From JAKACA01 sp049510975 (lineage in GTDB: Bacteria > Actinomycetota > Acidimicrobiia > Acidimicrobiales > Bog-793), in assembly GCA_049510975.1 (NCBI GenBank), contig JBEKYM010000029.1, positions 1 through 64,000 on the forward strand: DNA of 64,000 bases, given 5' to 3'. Position numbers and translations under genes: made by a program. The notes beneath the pieces were generated by a model. The model was not told where the DNA came from. It made no database searches and worked only from the letters and a program-made list of their open reading frames with translations. Positions 17,806 through 26,030 of this stretch are shown in pieces (positions within the stretch are counted from its first letter, which is position 1; the number at the start of each line of letters is the position of its first letter).

Positions 17806-18944
17806 CGCCCGTCCGCCTCACTCGCGACGGAACCGAGCTCAGCGAAGACCGGCACCGCCCAGTCGTCGGCCGGAGGCGGTCCGTCGTCGGGTTCGTCGCG
17901 ATCGGGTTCGTCGCGCTGACCGGGCCGCAGGCCATCGAAGAGCACCAGAGCTTGGCGGGCAAGCACGAACAACGTGAGCGCCAGCGCCATCACCCAGTCG
18001 CTGAAGAGCAGCTGCTCGCCGAGGGCGACCCGCACAGCCGAGACGACCAAGGCCACGAGCACGGGCACGAACGGCAGGACGAGCGAGGCGATCGATGGGG
18101 CGCTCTCCGTCCGGCGAGTATCCCGGCGCTCCTCCCCGGTCGAACAGTAGGCGCCGAGAGCGAGGCCGAGGTAGCCGGCGACCCAGCCCGTGTCGACGAG
18201 GTTCCCGACGACGTACCGGTTCATCTCGCTCAGGTAGACGTAGGTACTGTCAGCTGCGGCCATCGCCAGGAGCCCGGCGAGCACGCACCAGAGGGCAAAG
18301 CGTCCGTCGGAGTGCATCGAGCGGACGACGAGCACGACGAGGAAGAGGATCACGATGTCACCGAACGGGTAGGCGACCGCCACGACACCGCCGAGGGTCG
18401 TCAAGTCGGTATGGCGCCAGAGCGGCCCGAGCACGAACGACCAGCTGAGGAACAGCAGCGCCGTCGCCAGGACGACGCCGTCCAGTGCAGCACGCGTCTT
18501 CAGCTGGTGCTTCTCGTGCATGGCGGGGTGCGACACGAGCGCCGCCACGGCGAGGGGGATGGCGCCGAGGTAGCCGACGTCGGCCCACGACGGGATCGGC
18601 ACCGCTTGCCGAAGCACGACGTCGTAGACCTCCCAGATGACCTCGGCCACCGTCCAGGCGGCGGCGGCGGCCCCGAGGAGCAGCCAGAACCGTCGGATCC
18701 TGCCCCGGCGCACGAGGCCGGCGCGAAAGCACAGGACCATGGCAGCCATGGCGGCGAACGCCGTCACGGTGTCGTCGAAGACCATGACCGTGTGCGACCC
18801 GCCCAGACCGAGCGCCAGCCAGCCAGCGAAGATCGCCACGCTCGCGACCGCGACCGCCAGTCCGCGGATGCGGCGCCGCCTGAGGCGCGCGCGGTCGTCG
18901 CTTCGTCCGGTACCTACATCGCACCCCTGCGTAGGTTGGTCCAT
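17802..18944 (-). CDS. Polytopic membrane protein resembling a GGDEF-protein sensor module without output domain
   Basis: 380 residues with about nine transmembrane helices (~28-330) and a charged Asp/Glu-rich cytosolic tail. The segment with AAAAWTVAEVIWEVYDVVL followed by PSWADVGYLGAIP resembles the membrane sensor region found N-terminal to GGDEF/EAL diguanylate-cyclase proteins in actinobacteria (from memory of such proteins). No GGDEF, EAL or kinase domain follows, so this is a stand-alone module. It is coupled to a 67-residue membrane protein downstream and diverges from an ABC exporter operon. Function unknown. Confidence 0.7.
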   Translation of the reverse strand: MDQPTQGCDVGTGRSDDRARLRRRRIRGLAVAVASVAIFAGWLALGLGGSHTVMVFDDTVTAFAAMAAMVLCFRAGLVRRGRIRRFWLLLGAAAAAWTVAEVIWEVYDVVLRQAVPIPSWADVGYLGAIPLAVAALVSHPAMHEKHQLKTRAALDGVVLATALLFLSWSFVLGPLWRHTDLTTLGGVVAVAYPFGDIVILFLVVLVVRSMHSDGRFALWCVLAGLLAMAAADSTYVYLSEMNRYVVGNLVDTGWVAGYLGLALGAYCSTGEERRDTRRTESAPSIASLVLPFVPVLVALVVSAVRVALGEQLLFSDWVMALALTLFVLARQALVLFDGLRPGQRDEPDRDEPDDGPPPADDWAVPVFAELGSVASEADGR

Positions 18945-19103
18945 TGGTGTCGTATCGGCCTCGCGGGCGCGACGGCCTTAGGGCTGTTCGTCCTCACTTC
19001 GGGGGTGTCATCGCGCTATGAGTCCGCCCGTGACGGATCGCCCGCGAGGCTGCGGGAAGGGCGCCTCAAGGTCTGCGCCGGGAAGGCCGATGACCATGAC
19101 GAC

Positions 19104-20105
19104 ATGAATGCGAGAGACGACGCTCCACCCCGCCGTGACGGCGACGACGGCCCGGCGGTGTGCTTTGTCGACGTCGTCCATCGTTACCACTCGCTCGTGG
19201 CGCTCGACCACGTCAACCTCGATGTTGCCCGCGGGGAGACCCTCGCCCTGCTCGGTCCGAACGGGGCCGGCAAGTCGACCGCCATTTCGATCCTCCTCGG
19301 TCTGAAGCGCGCCCAGCACGGGACGGTCTCGGTTCTCGGTACCGACCCGCGCTCGGCCATGGTCTCGGGCAAGGTCGGCGCCATGCTGCAAGTCGGCGGA
19401 GGAAGCGGACTGCCCCACGGCGTTCGAGTGGGGGACCTCGTAACGATGACGTCCCGGCTGTACCGCCGCCCGGCTTGTGTCGAAAGCACGCTGGCTCGTG
19501 CCGGCCTCACGCACCTCGCCGACCGGCAGACGCAGCGGCTCTCGGGCGGGCAGGCCCAGCGGGTGCGCTTCGCCCTCGCCATCGCCGGCAACCCGGAGCT
19601 CGTCTTTCTCGACGAACCGACTGTTGCCATGGACGTGGAGGGCCGCCGGAGCTTCTGGGCGATGATGCGTGGCTTCGCCGGCGAGGGTCGCACGGTCGTG
19701 TTCGCCACCCACCACTTGGACGAGGCAGACGCGGCGGCAGACCGCATCGTCGTGCTGCGAAAGGGGACGGTCGTGGCGAACGGTCCCGCCTCCACCATCA
19801 AGGCGACCGTGGCGACGCGACGTCTGCGTTTTGTCTGCGAGGGAGCCGACCCGGCCCAGCTCCGCGAGCTCGACGGGGTCGACGCCGTGAGCGTGCGCGG
19901 CTCCGAGGTAGCCCTCGACTCCCTCGACGCCGACGCCACCGTGAGGGCGCTCGTGGCCTCGGGAATTGCTTTCTGCGACATCGAAGTCACCGGGGCAGAT
20001 CTCGAACAAGCCTTCGTCGCCCTCACCTGCGACCTTGCCGAGGTGCGGACTGTCGACGAGGCCATCGGCGGCCGGCTGCCGTCGCGTAGCAGGACGCCCG
20101 CATGA
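19104..20105 (+). CDS. ABC transporter ATP-binding protein (DrrA-like)
   Basis: 333 residues. Walker A GPNGAGKST (~53-61), signature LSGGQAQR (~147-154), Walker B LVFLDEP and the switch His in ATHHLDEA are all intact. A C-terminal domain of ~100 residues follows, as in DrrA-type ATPases that pair with ABC-2 permeases to export drugs, lipids or polysaccharides. ATG 19104 is the most plausible start; the open frame reaching back to 17952 is antisense shadow of the membrane-sensor gene. The stop overlaps the permease start (ATGA). Confidence 0.92.
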   Translation: MNARDDAPPRRDGDDGPAVCFVDVVHRYHSLVALDHVNLDVARGETLALLGPNGAGKSTAISILLGLKRAQHGTVSVLGTDPRSAMVSGKVGAMLQVGGGSGLPHGVRVGDLVTMTSRLYRRPACVESTLARAGLTHLADRQTQRLSGGQAQRVRFALAIAGNPELVFLDEPTVAMDVEGRRSFWAMMRGFAGEGRTVVFATHHLDEADAAADRIVVLRKGTVVANGPASTIKATVATRRLRFVCEGADPAQLRELDGVDAVSVRGSEVALDSLDADATVRALVASGIAFCDIEVTGADLEQAFVALTCDLAEVRTVDEAIGGRLPSRSRTPA

Positions 20106-20851
20106 CCGGGCTCGGCGCCTTCCTCCGCTTCGAGGTCCTCCGCCTGGTGCGCAACCCGCGCTATGTGGCCATCACGCTCGGCTTTCCCGTCGTCTTCTAC
20201 GCCTTGTTCCTCCACAGCCTGCAGCCGGCGCGGCGCGTCGACGGCACCGCCTGGAACACGTACTTCATGGTGTCGATGGCCTGTTTCGGTGCCGTCGTGG
20301 CGGCCCTCAATGCCGGTGGCACGAGGCTGGCGGCCGAGCGGGCCTCCGGCTGGACGCGGCAGCTCAGCGTGACGCCGTTGCCGGCCTGGAGTTATGTCAC
20401 CACGAAGATCGCTGCCTCGATGGTCATCGCCCTGCCCGTCATCTTCCTCGTCGAGATGACCGGGCTCACCGTCGGCGGGGTGCGCCTCGGACTCGGGACC
20501 TGGTTCGTGCTCACGGCCGTGCTGTGGGCGAGCACTCTCCCCTTCGTCGTGCTCGGCGTCCTCGTCGGGTTCGTCGCCTCGAGCGAGACGGCCTACCCGC
20601 TCGTCACCGCCCTCATGTTCTTCTTGAGCTTCTTCGGCGGGCTCTTCACGCCCGTTGCCAACATGCCGACGATGCTGCGCCATGTGGCCGCGTTCCTTCC
20701 GAGCTACCACGGAGCGGCGCTCGGGTGGTCGGTCGTGGCCGGGCGCGCTCCGGAGCTGCGTGACGTCGGCGTCCTCGTGGTGTACGCCTTGGTCCTCGGC
20801 CTCGCGGTCACCTGGCGCCAGCGCGCCGAAGAGGCACGCGCCTTCGCCTGA
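20102..20851 (+). CDS. ABC-2-type transporter permease
   Basis: 249 residues with six transmembrane helices typical of ABC-2 permeases; the short N-terminal amphipathic stretch FLRFEVLRLVRNPRY before the first helix and the GGLFTPVANMP motif before the last are characteristic. It overlaps the ATPase gene by 4 bp, so the two form a complete exporter (two permeases plus two ATPases at the membrane). Substrate unknown; no biosynthetic genes lie next to it to suggest one. Confidence 0.9.
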   Translation: MTGLGAFLRFEVLRLVRNPRYVAITLGFPVVFYALFLHSLQPARRVDGTAWNTYFMVSMACFGAVVAALNAGGTRLAAERASGWTRQLSVTPLPAWSYVTTKIAASMVIALPVIFLVEMTGLTVGGVRLGLGTWFVLTAVLWASTLPFVVLGVLVGFVASSETAYPLVTALMFFLSFFGGLFTPVANMPTMLRHVAAFLPSYHGAALGWSVVAGRAPELRDVGVLVVYALVLGLAVTWRQRAEEARAFA

Positions 20852-20867
20852 GCGCGGCCAGGGCGCG

Positions 20868-20873
20868 TAGCAT
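20868..20873 (+). promoter_or_regulatory. Predicted leaderless -10 element of the VOC gene
   Basis: TAGCAT ends 6 nt before the ATG at 20880, and no Shine-Dalgarno sequence is present. This matches the TANNNT spacing seen before several other genes here. No convincing -35 element. Confidence 0.4.
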
Positions 20874-20879
20874 CTCGAC

Positions 20880-21242
20880 ATGATCACGAGCGCCCACGTC
20901 ATTATCTACGCCGAGCACGCCGAATCGACGCGGGCGTTCTTTCGAGACGTCCTCGAGCTGCCGTACATCGATGCTCACGACGGCTGGCTGCTCTTTGCGT
21001 TGCCGCCCGCTGAGCTCGGGATACACCCGATCGACGGCGGGAGCCGCCAGAGCGGTGACCACGAGCTGTTCCTCATGTGCGACGACGTCGAGGCCACGGT
21101 CGCCGAGCTGACGGCCAAAGGCGTGGAGTTCACGTCTCCGATCGAGAGCCAGGGTTTCGGCCTGGTGACGAGCCTCCGAATCCCGGGAGGCGGCACGCTC
21201 GGCCTCTACCAGCCTCGGCACGCCACCGCCTACGAGCTCTAG
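20880..21242 (+). CDS. VOC-family (glyoxalase/dioxygenase-fold) protein
   Basis: A 120-residue single-module vicinal-oxygen-chelate protein: two beta-alpha-beta-beta-beta repeats, beginning HVIIYAEHAESTRAFFRDVL and containing the FLMCDDVEATVAEL repeat start. Possible metal ligands include Glu/His in ELGIHP and the Glu of the second repeat. The fold serves glyoxalases, dioxygenases and antibiotic-resistance proteins; the reaction cannot be predicted. It lies 28 bp after the ABC-2 permease and likely has its own promoter. Confidence 0.85.
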   Translation: MITSAHVIIYAEHAESTRAFFRDVLELPYIDAHDGWLLFALPPAELGIHPIDGGSRQSGDHELFLMCDDVEATVAELTAKGVEFTSPIESQGFGLVTSLRIPGGGTLGLYQPRHATAYEL

Positions 21243-21249
21243 AACACGG

Positions 21250-21612
21250 GTGGAGGCAACTCGGGTGGACCGGTGGGTCTGGTCGATCCGCCTGTTCAAG
21301 ACGCGGGCAGAGGCGACGGCTGCGTGCCGGGGCGGCCACGTCCGAGTCAACCGGGTCCCCGCCAAGCCAGCCACGACGGTTCGTGTCGGCGACCAGGTCG
21401 CAGCGTTCGCCGGAGGGCGGGAGCGGGTGGTTGAGGTCGTACGTGTCATCGACAAGCGAGTCGGAGCCCCGCTTGCCGCGGAGTGCTACGCCGACCACAG
21501 CCCGGCGCCGCCGGCGCCCGAGCTGGCGGTGCCCCCGCTGCTCCGGGACCCTGCCACCGGAAGGCCGACGAAACGTGACCGGCGCCAGATCGATCGGCTG
21601 CGCCGCCGGTGA
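21250..21612 (+). CDS. RNA-binding S4-domain protein (Hsp15-like)
   Basis: 120 residues. The first ~65 form an S4 RNA-binding domain (RVDRWVWSIRLFKTRAEA, then GGHVRVNR and VRVGDQVA), followed by a Pro-rich linker and a basic C-terminus (RPTKRDRRQIDRLRRR). This is the layout of HslR/Hsp15, which in E. coli rescues stalled 50S subunits carrying peptidyl-tRNA; the actinobacterial proteins are less studied. GTG 21250 is taken as the start, with GTG 21265 possible. It sits 7 bp after the VOC gene. Confidence 0.85.
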   Translation: MEATRVDRWVWSIRLFKTRAEATAACRGGHVRVNRVPAKPATTVRVGDQVAAFAGGRERVVEVVRVIDKRVGAPLAAECYADHSPAPPAPELAVPPLLRDPATGRPTKRDRRQIDRLRRR

Positions 21613-21629
21613 TCAGGCTGAGGTCTCGC

Positions 21630-22643
21630 TCAGTGGGGGTTCGTCTCGTGGCTGGCGTGCCCCGGAGGCTCGAGCTGGAACGTTGAGTGCTCGAGGTCGA
21701 AATGACCGAGCAGGCAGGCCTGCAACTCGTCGAGGATCCGGGGGGCGTGACCGTCGGCGAAGCAGTGCTCGTTCACCACGATGTGGGCCGAGAGAGCAGG
21801 CAGGTCCGACGTCACGACCCAGGCGTGCAGGTCGTGCACGTCGCTCACATGCTCTGCCTGCAGCAGGTGGGCGCGGACGTCGCCGAGATCGACGGCCGCC
21901 GGGGCGGCCTCGAGGAGTACACGTCCCGAATCGCGCAGCAGCCGGCGGGCGGCGAGCAACATGAGCGCCACGATGGCGAGGGCGGCGACGGCGTCGGCTC
22001 GCTCGATGCCCCAGACGACGATCACGACGCCGGCGATCGCCGTTCCGAGGAACGCCCACAGATCGGTGAGCAGGTGAGCGAAAGCGCCAGCGACGTTGAG
22101 GCTCGCCCGGTCGGCGCGGGCGATGGCGAGCGTGGCCGCCAGGTTGACGGCGATGCCGGCGCCGGCGACGGCCACGAGCACCGCCCCGTTCACCGGCGAT
22201 GGGTGAAGCAGTCGTTCGATGGCCTCGAAGGCGATGAGGGCGCCCGTCAGCAGCAGGGCGATCCCGTTGAGAGCGGCCGAAACGATCTCGGCCCGCTTGA
22301 AGCCGAACGTCCACACATCGGTCGTCGGGCGCTCGGCGAGACGGCTCGCCCACAACGCCATGGCCAGGGCGGCTGCGTCGGTGAGCATGTGGCCGGCGTC
22401 GGCCAAGAGCGCGAGGGACCCCGACACGATGGCGGCGACGACCTCACCGATCATGAACGCCACGATGAGGGCAAGGGCGAAACCGAGGTATCTGCGGTCG
22501 GCCTGGCGAGAGGGCCGGTGCGAATGACGATGCGGGGTTGCGATCCGCAGTTCGTCACTCGTGTGGTGGCCGGGAAGTGGGGAGAGCCAGGTGCCGTGGA
22601 CCTGCACGTCGCCGTCCTCGTGGTCGTGAGGACCTTGCGTCAT
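21630..22643 (-). CDS. Cation diffusion facilitator (Zn/Cd/Co efflux)
   Basis: 337 residues: a His-rich N-terminus (GHHTSDELRIATPHRHSH), six transmembrane helices and a C-terminal cytosolic metal-binding domain containing VHDLHAW. The transport-site ligands HxxxD occur twice, as His85-Asp89 in helix II and His190-Asp194 in helix V; two His plus two Asp is the usual Zn(II)/Cd(II) site. CDF proteins export divalent metals by proton antiport. Its start overlaps the ArsR stop (ATGA), so it is the target of that metal-sensing repressor. Confidence 0.93.
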   Translation of the reverse strand: MTQGPHDHEDGDVQVHGTWLSPLPGHHTSDELRIATPHRHSHRPSRQADRRYLGFALALIVAFMIGEVVAAIVSGSLALLADAGHMLTDAAALAMALWASRLAERPTTDVWTFGFKRAEIVSAALNGIALLLTGALIAFEAIERLLHPSPVNGAVLVAVAGAGIAVNLAATLAIARADRASLNVAGAFAHLLTDLWAFLGTAIAGVVIVVWGIERADAVAALAIVALMLLAARRLLRDSGRVLLEAAPAAVDLGDVRAHLLQAEHVSDVHDLHAWVVTSDLPALSAHIVVNEHCFADGHAPRILDELQACLLGHFDLEHSTFQLEPPGHASHETNPH

Positions 22644-23038
22644 GCGGGTCGTGCCGACGCCGGCCGGGATTGCCCGAGAACCGCGGGCTGCTGGTGGCCG
22701 GCGTGGTCGAGTGCCTCCGTCAGGAGACCGGTGACGTGGTCGTCGTTGGCGGAGTAGTACGCGAACGTTCCTTCCCGCCGTACTCGAACGAGCTTGGCGA
22801 GGCGCAGCTTTGCGAGATGCTGCGATACGGCCGCCGGCGCCGCTCCGACCAGATCGGCCAGATGGGCGACGGAGGACTCGCCGTGCAGCAGCGCCCAGAG
22901 AATCTTGATCCGGGTCGGGTCGGCCAGCATGCGGAACCCGTCGGAGGCAAAGCCGACCTGCTCGTCGGTCGGCATGATGAGGGCGCCCTCGGTCGCTGGC
23001 ACCTGCCTAGCTGCGTTCATACGCAGATACGATAACAC
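22640..23038 (-). CDS. ArsR/SmtB-family metal-responsive repressor
   Basis: 132 residues with the ArsR winged helix (MLADPTRIKILWALLHGE, recognition helix AAPAAVSQHLAKLRLAKL and wing VRREGTFAYY). The last helix carries Asp99, His101, His112 and His115 in the DxHx10HxxH arrangement, the alpha-5 Zn(II) site of SmtB/CzrA. There is no alpha-3 CxC site. It should therefore sense Zn(II) or a similar metal and release its own operon, including the CDF exporter. Start GTG 23038 or ATG 23020. The upstream sequence holds a direct repeat cgtat-ctg-cgtat around 23020-23033 that might be part of the operator, but this is weak. Confidence 0.9.
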   Translation of the reverse strand: MLSYLRMNAARQVPATEGALIMPTDEQVGFASDGFRMLADPTRIKILWALLHGESSVAHLADLVGAAPAAVSQHLAKLRLAKLVRVRREGTFAYYSANDDHVTGLLTEALDHAGHQQPAVLGQSRPASARPA

Positions 23039-23075
23039 TGCGCCGGCTGTCGGTCACCGGCGGCGACGTCCCCGG

Positions 23076-24374
23076 TCAGCTGGGCCGGTCGATGACCGCC
23101 ATCAACTCGACGTGCTCAGTCATGGGGAACAGATCGAAGGCCCGCAGGGCCGTCAAGGACCAACCGGCGTCGAGGAGCACGCGAAGATCTCGCGCGAACG
23201 AGGCCGGGTCGCAGGCCACATAGACGATCCGCCGCAGGCGCTCGAGGCTGGCGAGAGCCGCCGTGACGGCCTTGCCGGCGCCCTGACGCGGCGGGTCGAG
23301 GACGGCGAGGTCCGAGGCGCGCAGCTCTCGTGCGACGAGCTCGGGCGTCACGCGTCCACAGACCACGTCCACGTGCGCGCTACGCACGACGTTGCGGTAG
23401 GCGTCCTCGGCGGCCTGCTCGTCCTGCTCGACGGAGAGGACGTGGCCTCGCTCGCCGACGGCATCGGCGAGCAGCACGGTGAACAAGCCGACACCGGAGT
23501 AGAGATCAGCCACGGCGTCGCCCTGCCGCACATCGGCGACCTCGAGCAGTGCCTGGCCGAGGGCCGTCGCGGCTCCGAGGTGTACCTGCCAGAACACGCC
23601 GCCGCTGACGGCGAAGCGGTGCCCGAGCACGTGCAGCTGGAGCTCGCGTGGTTCGCGAATCGTGCGCCCGTCGACGACGAGGCCGCCGTCGAAACGAGGG
23701 ACTTGCACCCGGGCGCCCCGCCTGGAGTCGACCATCACCGTGAGCTCGCCATCGGGATCCGGGGCGAAGACCTCGACCTCCTCGGCGCCGGTCCAAGTCA
23801 TCTGCTCCGGAGCCAGAGCCTGGATGCCGGGGCCGGCGATCGGGCAGCGGTCCACCGGCTGCACGTCGTGAGAGCGATAGCGATGGAAGCCGAGGCGACC
23901 CCGCGGCAGCACGGTGTAGCGGACCCGTGTGCGCCAGGCCAGGCCGTTGTCGTCTCCGGGGACGGCCTCGACCGTCACCTCGCGCTCGATGCCGGCGAGG
24001 CGCTGCAGCTGCTCGAGCACGAGTGCCGCCTTCATCTCCCGCTGGGTGCCGAGGGAGATGTGCTGCCAGTCGCACCCCCCGCAGCGGCCGGGGCCGGCGT
24101 GCCGGCAGGGCGGTGTCACCCGGCTCGGGGAGGCTTCGCCGATCGTGACGGCATCGGCCCGGACGAAGGAGCGGGCCTCCTCGGTGATGCGGGCGAGAAC
24201 GCGCTCGCCGGGAATGGCATGGCGGACGAAGGCGACTCTCCCGTCGGGCAGGCGAGCGACGCACCCGCCGCCGGCAGCGGGCTTGCCCACGACGAGCTCG
24301 ACGAGCCCGTCGCCTGAAGCCCCGTCGGCGGCCCCGGGTACGTCGCTGCCGGGCGGGTCCTGGTCCTCGGTCAC
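23076..24374 (-). CDS. TrmA/RlmD-family RNA (uracil-C5)-methyltransferase
   Basis: 432 residues: an N-terminal TRAM-type RNA-binding domain, a [4Fe-4S] cluster site (Cys90, Cys98, Cys101, Cys176) and a C-terminal SAM domain with LYSGVGLFT and DPPRQGAG. The catalytic nucleophile is Cys388 in VACDPASFARDL, and Glu423 in EHVEL is the likely base. The Fe-S motif points to the RumA/RlmD branch that makes m5U in 23S rRNA, though tRNA targets exist in the family. GTG 24374, preceded by GGGGGAAG, is preferred; the frame running up to 24560 is upstream noise over the MFS gene. Confidence 0.92.
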   Translation of the reverse strand: MTEDQDPPGSDVPGAADGASGDGLVELVVGKPAAGGGCVARLPDGRVAFVRHAIPGERVLARITEEARSFVRADAVTIGEASPSRVTPPCRHAGPGRCGGCDWQHISLGTQREMKAALVLEQLQRLAGIEREVTVEAVPGDDNGLAWRTRVRYTVLPRGRLGFHRYRSHDVQPVDRCPIAGPGIQALAPEQMTWTGAEEVEVFAPDPDGELTVMVDSRRGARVQVPRFDGGLVVDGRTIREPRELQLHVLGHRFAVSGGVFWQVHLGAATALGQALLEVADVRQGDAVADLYSGVGLFTVLLADAVGERGHVLSVEQDEQAAEDAYRNVVRSAHVDVVCGRVTPELVARELRASDLAVLDPPRQGAGKAVTAALASLERLRRIVYVACDPASFARDLRVLLDAGWSLTALRAFDLFPMTEHVELMAVIDRPS

Positions 24375-24411
24375 CGATCCATCTTCCCCCGGCCTGGAGG
24401 GATTCGGGGTC

Positions 24412-25935
24412 CTACTCAGTTGTCGGGGCGATGACGGGGACCTTCGGGGCGTCTTCGGCCGTCGAAGCGGGGGCCGGCGCCGGTCCTGCCGCCCCGACCC
24501 GGGCCTGCTTGGCAGGCACAAGGAGGGCAGCCGCGGCGGCGCCGAGGGCGATGACGGCACTGATCCGGAACGCCAACGTGTAGCCGTCGGTGAGGGCGAG
24601 CCGGCCGCTCACCGCGGCCGCCACGGCGTGCGTGCGTGACGTGGCGATCGTCGCCAGAGCTGCCAGCCCGACGGCGCCTCCGATCTGGCGCGACGTGTTC
24701 ACGAGGCCGGAAGCCAGCCCGGCTTCCTGCGGAGGGATCCCGGCCGTGGCGGCGTAGGCCAGCGGCGTGAAGGACAGGCCGAGACCGAGGGTGATGAGCA
24801 CGCTCGGCACGAAGAAACCCGACCAGTACCCGGTGTCGATCCCGAGGCCCGAGAACAACAGCAGACCGAGAGCCGACAGCAGACCCCCGACAACGAGGAT
24901 CGGCCGAGGCCCGAGCCGCAGAACCAGACGAGACGAGACCTGGGCGCCGACGATGATGGCGATCGTCTGGGGCACGAAGGCGAAGCCGGTGCGAAGCGGC
25001 GTGTACCCGTGCACTTCCTGCAGGTACAGCGAGACGAAGAACCACATGGCGAACAAGGCGCCCGACAGGAGGAACATGACGAGGTTCGCCGTCCAGATCG
25101 ACCGCCGGCGGAACAGCGGCAGCGGCATCAGGGGCGAGCGAGCCACTCGGCTTTCGTGGAGGAGGAACCAGCACACGAGTGCGACCGCGAGACCGAGGGC
25201 GACGAGCGTCTGCCACGAGCCCCATCCGACGCTCGTCGTCCGGACGACGCCGAACACGAGCGCAGTCAGGCCGGCAGTCACGAGCACGGCTCCGGGCACG
25301 TCGAGCGGTTGACGCTCGCCTTGCGCCCGACTCTCCTGCAGGTACAGCCGAGCGACGATGAAGGTGACGATCCCGATCGGGATGTTGATGAAGAGGATCC
25401 AACGCCACGACAGCTCCTGGGTGAGGATGCCGCCGAGCAGGGCTCCGGTGGCGCCGCCGGCGCCGGCGACGGCGCTCCAGACGCCCATGGCCCGGGCGCG
25501 GGCCTTCGGTTCGCGAAACGTCGTCGTGAGGATGGTCAAGGTGGTGGGGGAGAGGATCGCACCGCCAAGGCCTTGCACGGCTCGAGCGGCGATCAGCATC
25601 GCCTGGTCCTGCGCAAAGCCGCCGAGGAGGCTGGCGAGCGTGAAGACCGTGAGACCGAGCAGGAACACGCGTCGCCGTCCGAAGAGGTCGGCGATGCGGC
25701 CACCGAGCAGGAGGAAGCCGGCAAAGGTGAGCGTGTAGGCATTGAGCACCCACTGCAGCTCGGCTTGAGAGAAGCCCAAGCTGTGCTTGATGGACGGCAA
25801 CGCCACATTCACGATGGACACATCGAGCAGCACCATGAACTGGGCCACGCAGGCAAGCGTGAGAATCAACCAGTCCGGGGTGCTGCGCGAGACCGCAGGC
25901 GCCGTCGCCGCATCGAGGTCGCGATCAACTCCCAT
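24412..25935 (-). CDS. MFS multidrug transporter, 14-helix DHA2 (EmrB/QacA) type
   Basis: 507 residues with 14 predicted membrane helices. Motif A is GGRIADLFGRRRVF between helices 2 and 3; motif D1-like LLDVSIVNVALPSI is in helix 1; motif C, GVWSAVAGAGGATGALLGG, is in helix 5. These mark the DHA2 proton-antiport drug exporters. It reads toward the methyltransferase with a 37-bp gap, so readthrough is possible. A lipoprotein hydrolase gene diverges from it across 95 bp. No dedicated regulator is adjacent. Confidence 0.92.
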   Translation of the reverse strand: MGVDRDLDAATAPAVSRSTPDWLILTLACVAQFMVLLDVSIVNVALPSIKHSLGFSQAELQWVLNAYTLTFAGFLLLGGRIADLFGRRRVFLLGLTVFTLASLLGGFAQDQAMLIAARAVQGLGGAILSPTTLTILTTTFREPKARARAMGVWSAVAGAGGATGALLGGILTQELSWRWILFINIPIGIVTFIVARLYLQESRAQGERQPLDVPGAVLVTAGLTALVFGVVRTTSVGWGSWQTLVALGLAVALVCWFLLHESRVARSPLMPLPLFRRRSIWTANLVMFLLSGALFAMWFFVSLYLQEVHGYTPLRTGFAFVPQTIAIIVGAQVSSRLVLRLGPRPILVVGGLLSALGLLLFSGLGIDTGYWSGFFVPSVLITLGLGLSFTPLAYAATAGIPPQEAGLASGLVNTSRQIGGAVGLAALATIATSRTHAVAAAVSGRLALTDGYTLAFRISAVIALGAAAAALLVPAKQARVGAAGPAPAPASTAEDAPKVPVIAPTTE

Positions 25936-26030
25936 GGGTGCGGCAACGAAATGGGGACCTCCCGCATTCCCGAGGCCGCTGCGAACGACGACGAAGTGCC
26001 GGACGTCGACGACGCGGGCAGACTCGACGC

